This document shows, in pieces, positions 46,503 through 57,720 of a stretch of DNA of 64,000 nt. The DNA lies in assembly GCA_947095585.1 (NCBI GenBank), contig OX352761.1, positions 111,463,890-111,527,889 on the forward strand, given 5' to 3'. The stretch's first letter is position 1. Each line of letters starts with the position of its first letter. The notes beneath the pieces are model-generated. The model ran no database searches, was not told where the DNA came from, and worked only from the letters and a program-made list of their open reading frames with translations. Origin of the DNA: Nephrocerus scutellatus (Eukaryota > Arthropoda > Insecta > Diptera > Pipunculidae). A program made the translations under genes and the position numbers.

Positions 46503-47424
46503 ATTCTATAGGCTAATCGCGTTGCTTCTACATATCATGCCGGCCGTCCAGCAATGTTAACTTGAGTTACTGAGTTAGAGACGGGTATACAGTTTGCAAA
46601 TAGAACGTCAAACCAAAATCACGAGAGAGAAATCTTAACACTACCCTGTAAATCGAAAGAGCTATAAAACTCAAAAACTAGACAGTCGAATGAGCTGAAA
46701 GTTTCACAGAGTATGCGTCTTAACAAAATCTCGGTAAACAACATAGTGCGAATACGATCGAGGTCGCGCTTTGTTTAGATTTAGGCAAAAGTACACCCCT
46801 CCTGTGGTAGTGATGGCAAGGCGGGGCTTCATATGTGCGGGTGGCAGAGCGATAATCAAAAAAACGCAAGTAGACACCTACCCGAATAGAACTACTACTT
46901 TCAGCCATTTCACGAGAACCGCAGTTGGGACAAATAAGGATGCCAGCTTCAAAAATCAAGGCACGTGCTTTCAGCGCAATTTTAAAAAATTCGTTGTCGA
47001 GCTAGGACGGCGTTCTCAGTGTGACCAACAGCATATTACAGTATAAGCCAGAGCTCCTTCTGTTTAACAAACGTATGACCAACCGTTATTGAATAAATTA
47101 TTATTTTACTATTGTTACTTTTTCTATAATTGAATTCATTTTGAAGTAGGTTTACCTATTGAATGCTCTACACAAATGTTTATTTTATAGTTTATTTTAT
47201 AAGATGAAGTTATTACATACATTACAATTATTTTATTGAAACAAATATTTAAAAAAAATAAAATTAATAAAAAATATCTTTACCAAGAAAAATAACAGAA
47301 GAAAATTTTAAAAGCTTATACAAAGTATACTTTTTGTTATATGACCTATAAAGAAATTATTGCAGAATGGTTAATACGGTGTATTTCTCTAATACAATAT
47401 AATATTATTAGGTTATGGTTGTAT
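46503..47424. other. Spacer and 3' flank of the 48.8-kb gene
   Basis: 46990-47050 again carries the ggcgttctcagtgtgacc word of the shared 3' flank, followed by AT-rich sequence up to the stop codon. The part before it shows nothing recognisable. Confidence 0.5.
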
Positions 47425-48765
47425 TTAGGCAATGGCTTCCAGTTGCCATTGACAGGCGGGCAGGCTTGGGTGGCCAAACAGCGAGAACACAATTTTTTTG
47501 CCTTCTTCATTCACCTCTGATGATGCACACAAATAGGTATCTGTTGCCAGATTTTTCAAAGCAATCGAGTTGTTCTTAAGTTCAAGCTGAAATATAACTT
47601 CGTCGTCCTGGACATCATTGGATCCCTTTGTTTTGGCATAAAAATTTCCAGAAATGTCAGTAGCGGAAGAAACGATCAGGGCATCCATTGATTGAGTATT
47701 GAAGGCAAACTGGTCACGAAAGAGTTTGCTAGCACTGACGGCTTGCCATGAGCTGAGAGGTGATATATCCCTATTCTTTGAGGTTAGCAAATGCCGCAAT
47801 CTGGCGTATTTGGGATAATCGTCAGTTATCATGTATTCCCCGTACTCACCATTTACAAAAGAAAATTCATTTGCAAGATACAAAGTATTCAATGAGCTGG
47901 GAAATTGTCCTATAGTGTTGTTGATAACTGAGATCATGTCGTCTGTTTCTGTAATTTTATTCCCATATATCGTTTTTATGTATAGCTTGTAGAAATAGGA
48001 AGCAATTACGAACATGGCGGGATCATCTTGGTCATCGTTTTCTTTTAGTTTTTTATAAATATATACCATTATTTTAAGCGATTGGGCACAGTGCTCGTTG
48101 CTTAATATATTTTGGAATAGGCGAGTTTTGGAAACTTGTGAGTAGAGTGAATCGATTACTCCATAAACGATTTCCGTGAAAATAGTTTGGTTAAACCGGA
48201 CTAAAGCGGTGGTCAGCGATAAAATCTCTTCTTCCTTTTGAAAACGTTCTTCCAGGATGGCTCTCTTGAAATTCTGTGTACAGACTTTCACTAGTTCATC
48301 TTCAGCGTATTTACGCAGCTCTCCATCGATGGTTTTATTTTGTATAATTGTGTTCAGTTCCAATATCTTTGCCGGCGATTGGTGCAAATTCACCTTTAGT
48401 TGGTGCAAAAGTTCTGACAGGACCTGCTCGGCAATGGTATTGTTACGAAGTGCCTTGGTAAATGAAACAACCTCTTCAAAGTTAGTCGCGTTATGCGCAT
48501 ATGCTGCACTAATCATTTCCTCAGTAAATGACTTGTCATCGTATTTAATTAGCTCTCTTTCAGCACCTTCGTACTGCCCCAATTTAATGTCCTCCAAAAT
48601 ACTCAAAACTATGAATGTATATACAAATCCATGATATTCTTTAATTATGGTAATATTATCTGACACGTCTCGATCACCTACATAAACTTTGGCTACAACT
48701 TGGGTAACACAATTTTTTAAAAACAAAACTAAGAGCGATAAAAGAATTTTTGTCTTTGACTTCAT
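47425..48765 (-). CDS. Secreted two-domain protein, cluster member 4
   Basis: Intronless, 446 aa, start ATG at 48765. Signal peptide about 1-22 (ILLSLLVLFLKNCVTQ), nearly the same as in the 31.4-kb gene. The helical half has LGQYEGAERELIKYDDKSFT, NNTIAEQVLSELLHQLKVN, DGELRKYAEDELVKVC, and NEHCAQSLKIMVYIYKKLKE. The C-terminal half starts FSFVNGEYGEYM (about 300). It has QFAFNTQSMDALIVSSATD and ends in FQLELKNNSIALKNL, YLCASS and LPACQWQLE, with Cys412/Cys438. Its C-terminal half is closest to module 2 of the 31.4-kb gene (GQFPSSLNTLYLA; ALIVSSATD). It is the reversed counterpart of the 36.2-kb gene in the duplication. Its promoter flank carries a mariner insertion about 0.5 kb upstream. Confidence 0.93.
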   Translation of the reverse strand: MKSKTKILLSLLVLFLKNCVTQVVAKVYVGDRDVSDNITIIKEYHGFVYTFIVLSILEDIKLGQYEGAERELIKYDDKSFTEEMISAAYAHNATNFEEVVSFTKALRNNTIAEQVLSELLHQLKVNLHQSPAKILELNTIIQNKTIDGELRKYAEDELVKVCTQNFKRAILEERFQKEEEILSLTTALVRFNQTIFTEIVYGVIDSLYSQVSKTRLFQNILSNEHCAQSLKIMVYIYKKLKENDDQDDPAMFVIASYFYKLYIKTIYGNKITETDDMISVINNTIGQFPSSLNTLYLANEFSFVNGEYGEYMITDDYPKYARLRHLLTSKNRDISPLSSWQAVSASKLFRDQFAFNTQSMDALIVSSATDISGNFYAKTKGSNDVQDDEVIFQLELKNNSIALKNLATDTYLCASSEVNEEGKKIVFSLFGHPSLPACQWQLEAIA

Positions 48766-48871
48766 TTTATTTTTAAATATTTAACTTAATTTTATAAATT
48801 CTTTTAGTTCTGCACAAAAGGTGTTACGCCTTTGAAGAATACTTATCAAATGAATGCTCTCATTAGTTTTA

Positions 48872-49050
48872 CAGAGGCTTTATAAATATGATTTTCTGAA
48901 TCAATTCAAAAACTGCTGAAAGTTAGTAAAGCTTTTTAAAGGTCGAGCACGTTTTGTCGTCATCATATTTTTTTTATCTATAAAACGTTCACGTAAAAGA
49001 TTACAGCAAGCATCAGCAGTACCTATAGTTAGCAGAATATAGATAAAAAC
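48872..49050 (-). promoter_or_regulatory. Conserved paired-GATA / TATA promoter of the 48.8-kb gene
   Basis: On the minus strand: GATA words rc of agataaaaac (49041-49050) and rc of tttttatcta (48971-48980), about 67 bp apart. TATAAAG (rc of 48878-48884) is followed by the shared cctctgtaaaactaatgaga leader. Confidence 0.65.
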
Positions 49051-49256
49051 TCTCTAACTATGTAACTGTGGTAAAAAAGTGTATACAAAAATTAAGTACA
49101 CTTTGTTATTTTTCAAGCTCTCTTACAACACCCGCAAAAAATAATTTTTGGCTTATAGAAATATGTCATTAGATATGATGTCAGCAGGCAATTGGCAGCC
49201 TTAAAGCTTTTTTCGTTGAATTCGTTAGAATTGTTTTGCATCGTATATTCATCGTA

Positions 49257-50439
49257 CGAGGGTGGGTCAATAAGTCCCTGAAAAATCAAATAAGGAACAC
49301 TCTTTTCGGCATAAAACATTTTATTTTTAAACATAGTCTCCTTTTAGCTCGATACACTTCATCCAATGTTTCTCCAATTTTTTGATGCCCTCCAAATAAT
49401 ACAATTTCTCGAGCCCCTAAAAATAAGCGTTTGTTTTAGCAATGACCTCTTCATTTGACCCAAATCTCTTAACTCCAAGACATTTCTTCATGTTTGGAAA
49501 CAAGAAATAGTCGCAGGGGATATGCTGGTTAAGGGAGGAGTTCGTACTCTAACTCATGCAAATTTGACATTGCGACTGCGGACTTGTGAGCCGGTGCGTT
49601 GTCCTGGTGAAAAAGAAATTTTCTCTTCACCAAATGCGGCCGCTTTAGCTTCAAATCAGCTTGGAATCAATCCAGCAGCTCTGCGTAATATGCGCCAGTG
49701 ATCGTTTTACCCTTTTCAAGGTAATCCGCGCGCATCCCAAAAAACTGTCGCCATGACTTTGTTTGCTGACAAACCCATCTTGGCCTTCTTCGGCTTCGAT
49801 TCACCAGGAGAAGTCCATTGTTTTGACTGTTTCTTGGTTTCTGGTGTGTTGTGGTAAGTCCAGATTTCATCCAGGGTTACGAATTTTTCTGAAACATCGC
49901 CAAACACACCTTTGAAGTTGTCAAACGAATGCGTTTGTTGTCGATTGCGAGGAAACGCGGCACCCATCTTGCGGTTGGCTTTTTCATGTCCAAATATTTA
50001 TGTAAAATCGAAATCACTGAGCCATGTTATAAGCTTGTAGCCTCTTCAAGTTTGCGAACTTTCACTCGCCGATCGTCCATTATCAAACCATGTATTTTGT
50101 CGACCATTTCTAGTGTAGTGACCTCAATTGGGCGACCAGAACGTTGGGCATCACTTGTGCTTGAATGACTGCACCGAAATTGAGTAAACCCGTTGTGAAT
50201 GGTTCCAATCAATGGTGAATAGTCCCAATAATATTTGTCAAGCTTTTGTTTGGTTTGCGTGATAGTTTTTTCTCGCAAAAAATAGTGTTTTTTCCATTTT
50301 AGCGAAAATGCTTGTAGGCGTCTATATGAAATCGCTGCTACAAAAAAACTATTTGACAGATCTGTCTGAAAATTTGGATAGATTTAAGGTGACTACACAA
50401 TTTGTGTTGATTTTCAGGGACTTATAGACCAACCGCTCG
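49257..50439 (-). mobile_element. Mariner element with both terminal repeats, TA target duplication
   Basis: Terminal inverted repeats are cgagggtgggtcaataagtc at 49257 and the reverse complement cgagcggttggtctataagt at 50439, both continuing as ccctgaaaa. A TA lies on each side (49255-49256, 50440-50441). The length is 1183 bp, a little short for the family (~1.3 kb). Minus-strand frames show a mariner transposase: HNGFTQFRCSHSSTSDAQRS and MDDRRVKVRKLEEA (N-terminal helix-turn-helix). VTLDEIWTYHN (first Asp), LFHQDNAPAHKS (second Asp) and CDYFLFPNMKK (third Asp, other frame) follow. Frameshifts, a stop after YELLP and a small deletion before the third Asp make it non-autonomous. Confidence 0.93.
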
Positions 50440-50441
50440 TA

Positions 50442-51735
50442 TGTGTTATTAAGCAGGATTTGGTGAAATGTATTCGGTAATGGGGAAGATATAGGCTCAG
50501 AAAGTAATTGAGTTACACATTGATATTTAGATCAAGATATTGAAATTCTTATGTCATCATATAGTTGGATTTACAACGGTCTTAGTTAGAAGCTGTTTAG
50601 AAAGCAAAAAAAAGTAAACTCAACACGAAACATGACTGACGTTGCAATTTACCATTCTCTATATTCTTATTGTTCCTCACGAACAAAGTGGTTCTAAAAC
50701 TTTGATGAAATATCATCAGCATACCAATTCAGTGGCTCACACATTTTGACAGAGACAGACACCATAATGGGAGGAACACTTTTAAATAAAGTTGAGAAAT
50801 ATTTTAATTGTAAGACAACGGTCTTCAGCCACACTCGTATTTAGAAAACAGTTTTATTCCAGCTGGTGTACATTCTTAGATATACTTACCGAAATTATGG
50901 CATTTTGTACTTGAAGTAAAATATTACGAAAACCAATTTAATATTTAATAATAAAATAACGATGTTCCAGGAGCAACAAACACACGACACATCCATAAAT
51001 TTGTAACGATTGCACGTTTATTTTAAAAGAAAATTGTTTTCATTTATTGTTGGTCGTGATGCATGCATGATACACGACAATTATATAATTATTACGAATA
51101 GAATGAATCATTAAAGAAAGATAAGATATTCGTGCCCATCGTAATGTATTTAATTAATTTTAAATTATTTAATTTATTTTAAAAGAAAATTGTTTTCATT
51201 TATTGTTGGTCGTGATGCATGCATGATACACGACAATTATATAATTATTACGAATAGAATGAATCATTAAAGAAAGATAAGATATTCGTGCCCATCGTAA
51301 TGTATTTAATTAATATTTTACTTTTATCTTCAGTTTTAGCTGTGCATCGTGCAAATGCATCGTATTTTTTTGATGAAAATAATATAAGTGTTTTCCTGTA
51401 AAATGTTGGCACAAGTTTAATTGAACACAGAGGAAATTTTTAATAACTTTTATTTGTTAAAGATAAAATACAATGAAAATTAATGATTCATAATATTGCG
51501 CTTAGTCCTTTGAGTCGCATGCAAAAGTCTTTACAGAAAATACTTCGATTGAGGACCTCTTGCGAAGAGAATATTCGATATTGGACAAAGCAGTGTTATC
51601 GTTTATCTTTAACTACCTTATTGTAGCCGCCAAAAAAGAGAAAATAAGAAGAAGTAAGGCTGCCAACGAACACCACCGCGTTGCTTACAAACATTAAAAA
51701 CAATGAGTAACGTTAATAGAGTAAACAAAAGGGGA
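50442..51735 (-). repeat. Right arm of the large inverted duplication (intergenic part)
   Basis: Reverse complement of 34.34-35.6 kb, block by block (acgacacatccataaatttg; cagccacactcgtatttag; gaagtaaggctgccaacgaa). It separates the 53.4-kb gene's 3' end from the 48.8-kb gene's promoter. No gene seen. Confidence 0.85.
51021..51316. repeat. 156-bp tandem duplication
   Basis: The block from ttttaaaagaaaattgtttt through catgcatgatacacgacaat to aagataagatattcgtgccc and tgtatttaattaat is present twice, starting at 51021 and 51177. It appears identical over about 138 bp. The mirrored left arm (34.83-34.97 kb) has a single copy, so the duplication is recent. Each copy carries an overlapping GATA pair (AGATAAGATA). 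Confidence 0.9.
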
Positions 51736-51985
51736 CCAATTTGGGTACCTTGCTGGTCGCTCTATAAAAAATTAATACAAAGTATTGTTTCAAGCATTAT
51801 TTTTGTTTATTTTATTGCATTTTTCTTACATATGATTTTATAGTTCTGTGGAAAAGAATAAAGTTATCTAAATTTGTTATACTGACCGATTACATTTATT
51901 CAATAAGAAAAATAACAGCACGATAACTTAATTATTTAAATGAACTATATCTGCCCTGGCAATGAAATAACCTTTACTTTACGGC

Positions 51986-53368
51986 TTAAACAGCTTCTTC
52001 TACTCTCCACAAGCATGCTGGCAGCCCTGCATGCCCATTCTTCGAAGCGAATACAAATCTATTGCCATTTTCGTATAACGTCGTTGACGCACATAAATAC
52101 GCACCTGTGAGACGATTCTGCATAGTGATCGAGTTATTTTTTATTTCAAGTAATAATACTCTTTCATCGAACCCAAGAAGCTTGGTGCGAACATAGAAAT
52201 TTTCAGAGTCGTATCTAGATGTCGAAACGTATAGGTATTCATGGAGAGCGTTGGAAAAGATGAACTCATTAGGAATTGCTTTTTCGTTGTAGATGTTGTT
52301 GGCAGTCCACGATCGCAGCGGCAATGTTGCATAAGTTGCATTTGCGGTTAGTACAGGATGATCAATGGCTACTTTACCGTCCACGACGTCTTCAGTCATC
52401 AAATACTCGCTGCTCTCAATATTCACGAAATACAATTTCCTCGCGAAAAAAATATTTCGTATTATTGTAGGGAAATCATTGATTGTGCTTGTAACTATTG
52501 CCACATCAGTATTTGCAACATTTGTAAAGTTTGCCGTATTGGTTAACTGGCGAAGATAATGCGCCATTAAAAACATTACAGGGTGTTCCTGTTCGCCGTA
52601 CTTCTTAACATTTTCATAGAAATAAACTATCATGTTAATAATTTGGCCATAATGCGCGTTACTGACCACATCTCGGAGAAGATCAACCCTCGAAACTTTT
52701 GGATAAACAATGTCAATTGCCCTGTGCATTGTTTCTATGAAAAGGGTTTGACTGAATAGAAATAATGAGTTAGATAACATTGAAACTTCTGGATTATTGC
52801 GAAATATGCCGAACAGCATTGCTGTCTTGAACTTCTCCACGCACATTGAAACGAGTTCCTCTTCAAAGGTTTCGCGTAGTATCACAACTTCAGATTTTTT
52901 TGTCACAAAATCAATTAATATCATTAGAATATCTGGTGATAGATGGAGATTTTTCTTAAGGACGTGCAGGAACACAGAGAGAACGTCTTTGGTGATGGCA
53001 GTGTTTTGTAGTTCATTGGCGAAAGCAAGGATTGTTCTAAAGTTACTTAGATTCTGTGCATAAGCTTCATGAATGACCAGTTCAATTTTGTGTTTGTAGC
53101 TCAGCATAGAAAGCTTCTTTTCGGCCTCTTGGTAGTGTTTTAATTTTATGTCATGAACAATTTCAGGCATAAGCCTCCTGTTGCGTGCACTTCGTATGTC
53201 CGCCCCTGTTATCGTCGCAACATTACCTCGGGTCGTATAACTGCAATTTTCGGGAATAATGCACGACAAATGCTTAACGATGGATGTTTTATTCGCATTA
53301 ATTTCAGAGAAAAACGCCACTATCACACTTAAAAGTATCAACCATGAAATTTTTAACTTAACCGCCAT
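51986..53368 (-). CDS. Secreted two-domain protein, cluster member 5 (diverged)
   Basis: Intronless. The frame is open to 53377, but the codon there is TTG, so I take the first ATG (53366-53368, context agcATGg), giving 460 aa. Signal peptide about 1-25 (ISWLILLSVIVAFFSEINA). The helical half has LKHYQEAEKKLSML, FANELQNTAITKDVLSVFLH and VLKKNLHLSPD. The C-terminal half starts KLYFVNIESSEYLMTE (about 310). It ends in LLEIKNNSITMQNRLTGAYL and LPACLWRVEEAV, with Cys426/Cys452. It defines a second subfamily, together with the relics at 27.9 and 34.3 kb. AATAAA on the minus strand at 51895-51900. Function unknown. Confidence 0.91.
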   Translation of the reverse strand: MAVKLKISWLILLSVIVAFFSEINANKTSIVKHLSCIIPENCSYTTRGNVATITGADIRSARNRRLMPEIVHDIKLKHYQEAEKKLSMLSYKHKIELVIHEAYAQNLSNFRTILAFANELQNTAITKDVLSVFLHVLKKNLHLSPDILMILIDFVTKKSEVVILRETFEEELVSMCVEKFKTAMLFGIFRNNPEVSMLSNSLFLFSQTLFIETMHRAIDIVYPKVSRVDLLRDVVSNAHYGQIINMIVYFYENVKKYGEQEHPVMFLMAHYLRQLTNTANFTNVANTDVAIVTSTINDFPTIIRNIFFARKLYFVNIESSEYLMTEDVVDGKVAIDHPVLTANATYATLPLRSWTANNIYNEKAIPNEFIFSNALHEYLYVSTSRYDSENFYVRTKLLGFDERVLLLEIKNNSITMQNRLTGAYLCASTTLYENGNRFVFASKNGHAGLPACLWRVEEAV

Positions 53369-53420
53369 GCTAAACAAAACTTCTGCAGTCGTGAATTATC
53401 TAAAGCAATGAAGAAATAAT

Positions 53421-53465
53421 AAGCAAATGAATACTCTCTTCAGGTCTGGCAGAGCTTTAAATTCT
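53421..53465 (-). promoter_or_regulatory. Core promoter / leader of the 53.4-kb gene
   Basis: On the minus strand a TATA-like TTTAAAGC (about 53454-53461) precedes ctctgccagacctgaagaga and gtattcatttgc. This parallels TATAAAGC, ctctgtaaaactaatgagag and cattcatttg in the other paralogues. The leader then matches the orphan block at 45.27-45.33 kb. Confidence 0.5.
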
Positions 53466-56189
53466 TAAAATCTTCCTTTGTCTTGTCTATCAGTTTTGTG
53501 AGTTTACTTCTGGATTATTACAAATAAAAAGATAAAAAAAAATGCCTAGAGAAACAAAGTCCAAGGTGATAATTGTTTTCAAAGTTAAAAAAAGAGAATA
53601 TTAAAAGATTAAAATGCGGGAAAGATACCTTTTTAATGGAGTCAACAGACTCGTTTACTGTCCTTGAAAATTGTTTCTGATTTATTTTCTGTGTTTCTCC
53701 GTAAAAATGTTCTGAGATCGATCGCTCAATATATTTTCTTTTTTTTAAAAGTGTTTCAAAGTAATCTTGAAACTTTGGGGTACTTATTTGAACTGGTCAC
53801 CCAGTTGGTGAGGGGGGTGGCATGGTTTGTTTTATGTTACTTCAGTCAGGAAGGAACGGGGTGATGACAGGCTGTGAAGAGTTTTCGTTGATGGGAGTAG
53901 TGGGGGGTAAGGGCGCGACGGAATCAAATATTTTCTTTAGACGGGGTAACTTTTTTTTTTATATTGAAACGTATTGCCAAGGGAATACTCCATGAATGAC
54001 TTGCGCCACGGCAATAAGGTGGGCTAAGCCCTTTATTAAAATTAAGAATTAAATCGGAGAAATGTGATTTACAATATATCACATTTCTCACGTTTGTAGC
54101 CGGTTTCAATTTTATTTTCTCGGAATTCTCCCTGATTCATTGAAAAAAGCAATACGGAAAAACAGTCACGAAACTAAAACGACGCGAGTCGAAATGCTTT
54201 AATGAATGGATCATGGTCAAATAAAACTACAAAAAACCTTGACTAAGAAAATATTACAAAAAAAACCACATAAGTCTTTAAAATTTTTGGAACCTCCATT
54301 GAAAAATTCGGTCTTTAAGGAACTAGATGACTTCTTTCTTGAAAGCCAACAACTCGACAGTGAATTGTACCGGATTCGTTTGTAATACCAGGCCTAACAA
54401 ACGAAAAAGGCAGATTGGTGGATTGGAGTAGTTTGGTGCAAGAACTTTGGGCTCTTAGCGTTGAAGTCCCCATCGTCCCCCAAAACACCCTTCCACCAAC
54501 TCAACATCTTAGACGTATACAACGTCATCTGAGCTACAGACACATCCGCATAGGAGTGTCCCTAAGCCAAAATGTCGAGCTGAAATGTCAGGCACTTAAA
54601 TAACTGCCGACCTTTGAGAAGATTATTATTATGTTAACTGAAAAACTAGCAAATAATGTAAACTTCTTCTTTATAAAAGAATCTATTATTCCGTCGCTTT
54701 GAGTTTGGTTAGTCTGAGAAGCTTTTCTGCCAAAATACCGAGAATGGAATGGAAGAAGACCATTAGCAATTAGTTCCATTTCCACTAATTGGTCCTGCAG
54801 CCCTCATCTGGGCTATAAGTGTTTTGGAGACTTACTGAGGGAATTATAAGTCCATTGTCCCAAAACCTTCTCCTTTATTTTCAAATTTAACGCTTATTTT
54901 GTAGTTGACGATATTAATAAGCAAGCAAGCAAGCGGCAAGGTAAAATGTCTGACCAGCAACAAATCAGCACATAGTTGAGAAGCATATATAAAAAGTATA
55001 TATGCTTCACAGAAAGATCTCAGTTTTTATTATTTATACATTTTTTATATTATTTAAAAGTGAAAATTTGGCTTAAAAAATATGACTGCTATCTATCTAT
55101 CTTATCAGTGCGTGCCTACGCATGTTATACCATAAAACTAAAAAACAAATAAAAGTGAAACTTAAAAAATTAAGTTGCGTAAAAGTAAATAAATACACCA
55201 GTTGTGTTTGCTTTCTTATTGACGTCTGTACGTTATTTTTCTTGTGTTAGCTTGCGTGATTACACAGGCACATAAGTAGGACTAAGCATTCAGAAAGAAC
55301 TCGTTGTATGATAAAATATAAAGTTGCGAAGGTGATTGCTAACAGAGCCATAGGCTTTTAGTTACCAACCAGAATTTGTTGCTAAACTCTTAATATGAAG
55401 CAAAATTTGATATTTGACGGTCGGTACAAGCCGAATAAGCAAGCTATATTATCATATATTTTTTCATCACACTATGATAAGTACATATTAACCCTAGGAG
55501 GAGCAGTGAAGTGGGCGGCGCTTAGTGAGCCTTAAAGGTCTGACCTTTAATGGGAATTATTATGGCTTGGCCTATACAAATTACTCTTTGCCTAGGTAGG
55601 TGTGTAGTGTAGCAGGTGTAATACTTAATTACTACTCTGTTTATATTTCAAATTGAATATTTTAATCATCGAAATACAGCTATTCTGTATTAGCCGAAAC
55701 AATAATAATTATAAAATGTTGTCTATGTCTGTCGTGATTGTGACCCGTATGAATTTCTTAATTACAATCACATCAAAGACATTTTTTTTTCTATAAAACT
55801 GACATTTTCGTATTTAAAAAATAATTGCATCGGACTCAATGAATTGAGTTTATTGAAGTCAAAGAGTTTAAGTTTTTAATTGAATCAGGAAAATAAGATA
55901 TTAACAAATGAATTTAGGGGATATGCATTGCGATTGAACGTGCAACTACTGACTGCTCAAAACTCGGTTGAAGCCAGTAGCGCAACAATCAAGTTCGTGA
56001 TCTGTGTATAAATCCTTATATTTGTAGGCTAAAATTGCAAGTGGGAACGGTCTAGCGTTTATAGTCTAAGTAAGTGGGTTAGCAGCCTGCGGCACCGAAA
56101 AATGCCCGCTACTGAAACCGACACAACGCCTCGTATAAGTAATGATCGAATAATGACGACCTTTGGCTATTGTACCTTGACTAAGATTA
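53466..56189. other. Intergenic, nothing recognised
   Basis: About 2.7 kb. A perfect inverted pair ctccgatttaattcttaatt-like / gaaatgtgatt..aatcacatttc lies near 54060-54092 (gaaatgtgatttacaatata, tatcacatttctc). The frame 54415-54603 has no motif. No gene supported. Confidence 0.35.
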
Positions 56190-57720
56190 GTTTCTGGAAC
56201 GAGATGATGCTCCTTGACTCAGGGAGAGAAGGAAAATGCCAGATTTCTTCAACTGGAACGTGAGTTTCTTCGATATAAGTTGGATATACCGGGAGTGAGT
56301 GAAGTAAGATGGTTCGAGGTGGAAGAGTACCAATCCCCAACGTGTAACACTGTGCTACTCTACTTCGGCAAATCCTCCGGCAGTCCCCGTGAATCTGGAG
56401 TGGGTCTGTTTCTAACGCTGCTACTTCTGGCAACCACATGGTGATAGGATCTTATCGGCCAGATTTTGGACTAGAGTACGGCGAGTCACGATCATACAGT
56501 GTTACGCCCCAACGAATCCCTTGCCTGAGGATGAAAAGGACAACTTCTGCAATCAGCTAAGCGCTGTATTCAATCCAACGCCGAACGGAGATGTCATCAT
56601 CGTGGGGGGATTTAAATGCCAAGATAGGCAATGACAACGAAGGACTCAGCAAAGTGATTGGGAAGCACGGCCTCGGCGAACGAAATGACAATGGCGAAAG
56701 ATGTCATAGGAGGTACCATGATTGAGCATAAGACCTGCCACAAAGTCAGCTGGGTGTCAACTGATAGGCAATCATCATTCAACCAAATCAACCATGTGGC
56801 GATCAGACGACATTTTAGGAGCTGTCTTTTAGACGTCCGAAACAGACGAGGAGCAGACATGGGTATGGTACGGGATCATTACCTTGTGGAATCTACTGCC
56901 AAGTTACGTACTGCATCAGTTCAATGAATCCGCAATATCATCCGAATGCCTAGGTATAACATCGACGGCTAAAGATCACCTAAGTATGCCAACAATTAAG
57001 GGATCATTTATCGCAAGGAGTGGAAGCAATAAGCAGCTCACTGCCGTCAGCCATCCAAATATATTGGAAATCTGTGAAAAAGGTTTTCACATCTGGAGCG
57101 GAAAGTATTGTTGGTAGAAGCCAGGCAAGGCATAGCACGTGGCTTACTTAGGATACCTGGAGGCGGATTGATGAACGTAAGGTCGTATTGTGGATACCTC
57201 AGCAGCAAGGATGTTCGAGCTAGAGTCCCTGTATCGAAGAAAAATGAGAGAAGTGCAGAGTTGTGTAAGACGTGACAAACGTAATTATATTAACAACCTG
57301 GCCTCAGAAGCAGAGGAAGCCGCGAACAGGTGCGATAACAGAACCGTTTACAGAATCACCACAGAGCTGACAGGTGATCACCGTTCTAGCCAACATCCGG
57401 TGAAAGGCTTAGATGCTGCCGTACTCGTTTCAGATGTGGACCAGCGATGGATGGATTGTCAAGCTCCCTAAAAAATGTACGAAAACTGGAGAGGCATTTG
57501 CGTTCTTACTGCAGTTGCAAAGGAAATAGCCAAAGTAGTACTAGAGCGAAATAAGCGAGGAAGTAATACTCGTGGCCGAACAAGCAGGTTTGAGCACTGG
57601 ATCCTCATGTGTAGACCACATCAACACCCTGCGGATCATTATTGAACAGAGCTTTGAATACCGGTCATCACTGAACCTGCTGTTCATCGATTTTGATATC
57701 TTTGAGATTTGAGATTATGA
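56190..57720 (+). mobile_element. RTE-like element, endonuclease and N-terminal RT, broken
   Basis: The plus strand reads an RTE endonuclease in several frames. The N-terminal motif LEREFLRYKLDIPGVSEVRW (about 56240) comes first. GVGLFL follows near 56400, a QCYAPTN block near 56490 and a GDFNAKIGNDNEG-like block near 56610. VIGGTMIEHKTCHKVSWVST and NQINHVAIRRHFRSCLLDVR come next. The last is the conserved N-QIDH..RR motif, with Asp changed to Asn. The linker KMREVQSCVRRDKRNYINNL follows (57240). The start of RT ends around LLFIDFD (57690). Numerous stops; the rest of RT is absent. Confidence 0.85.

Noticed and set aside
52276..52559. Several plus-strand ORFs inside the 53.4-kb gene
   Set aside because: Antisense shadows of the minus-strand coding sequence, with no motif.
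53369..53377. Start of the 53.4-kb gene at 53377
   Set aside because: The codon there is TTG; the first in-frame ATG is at 53368.
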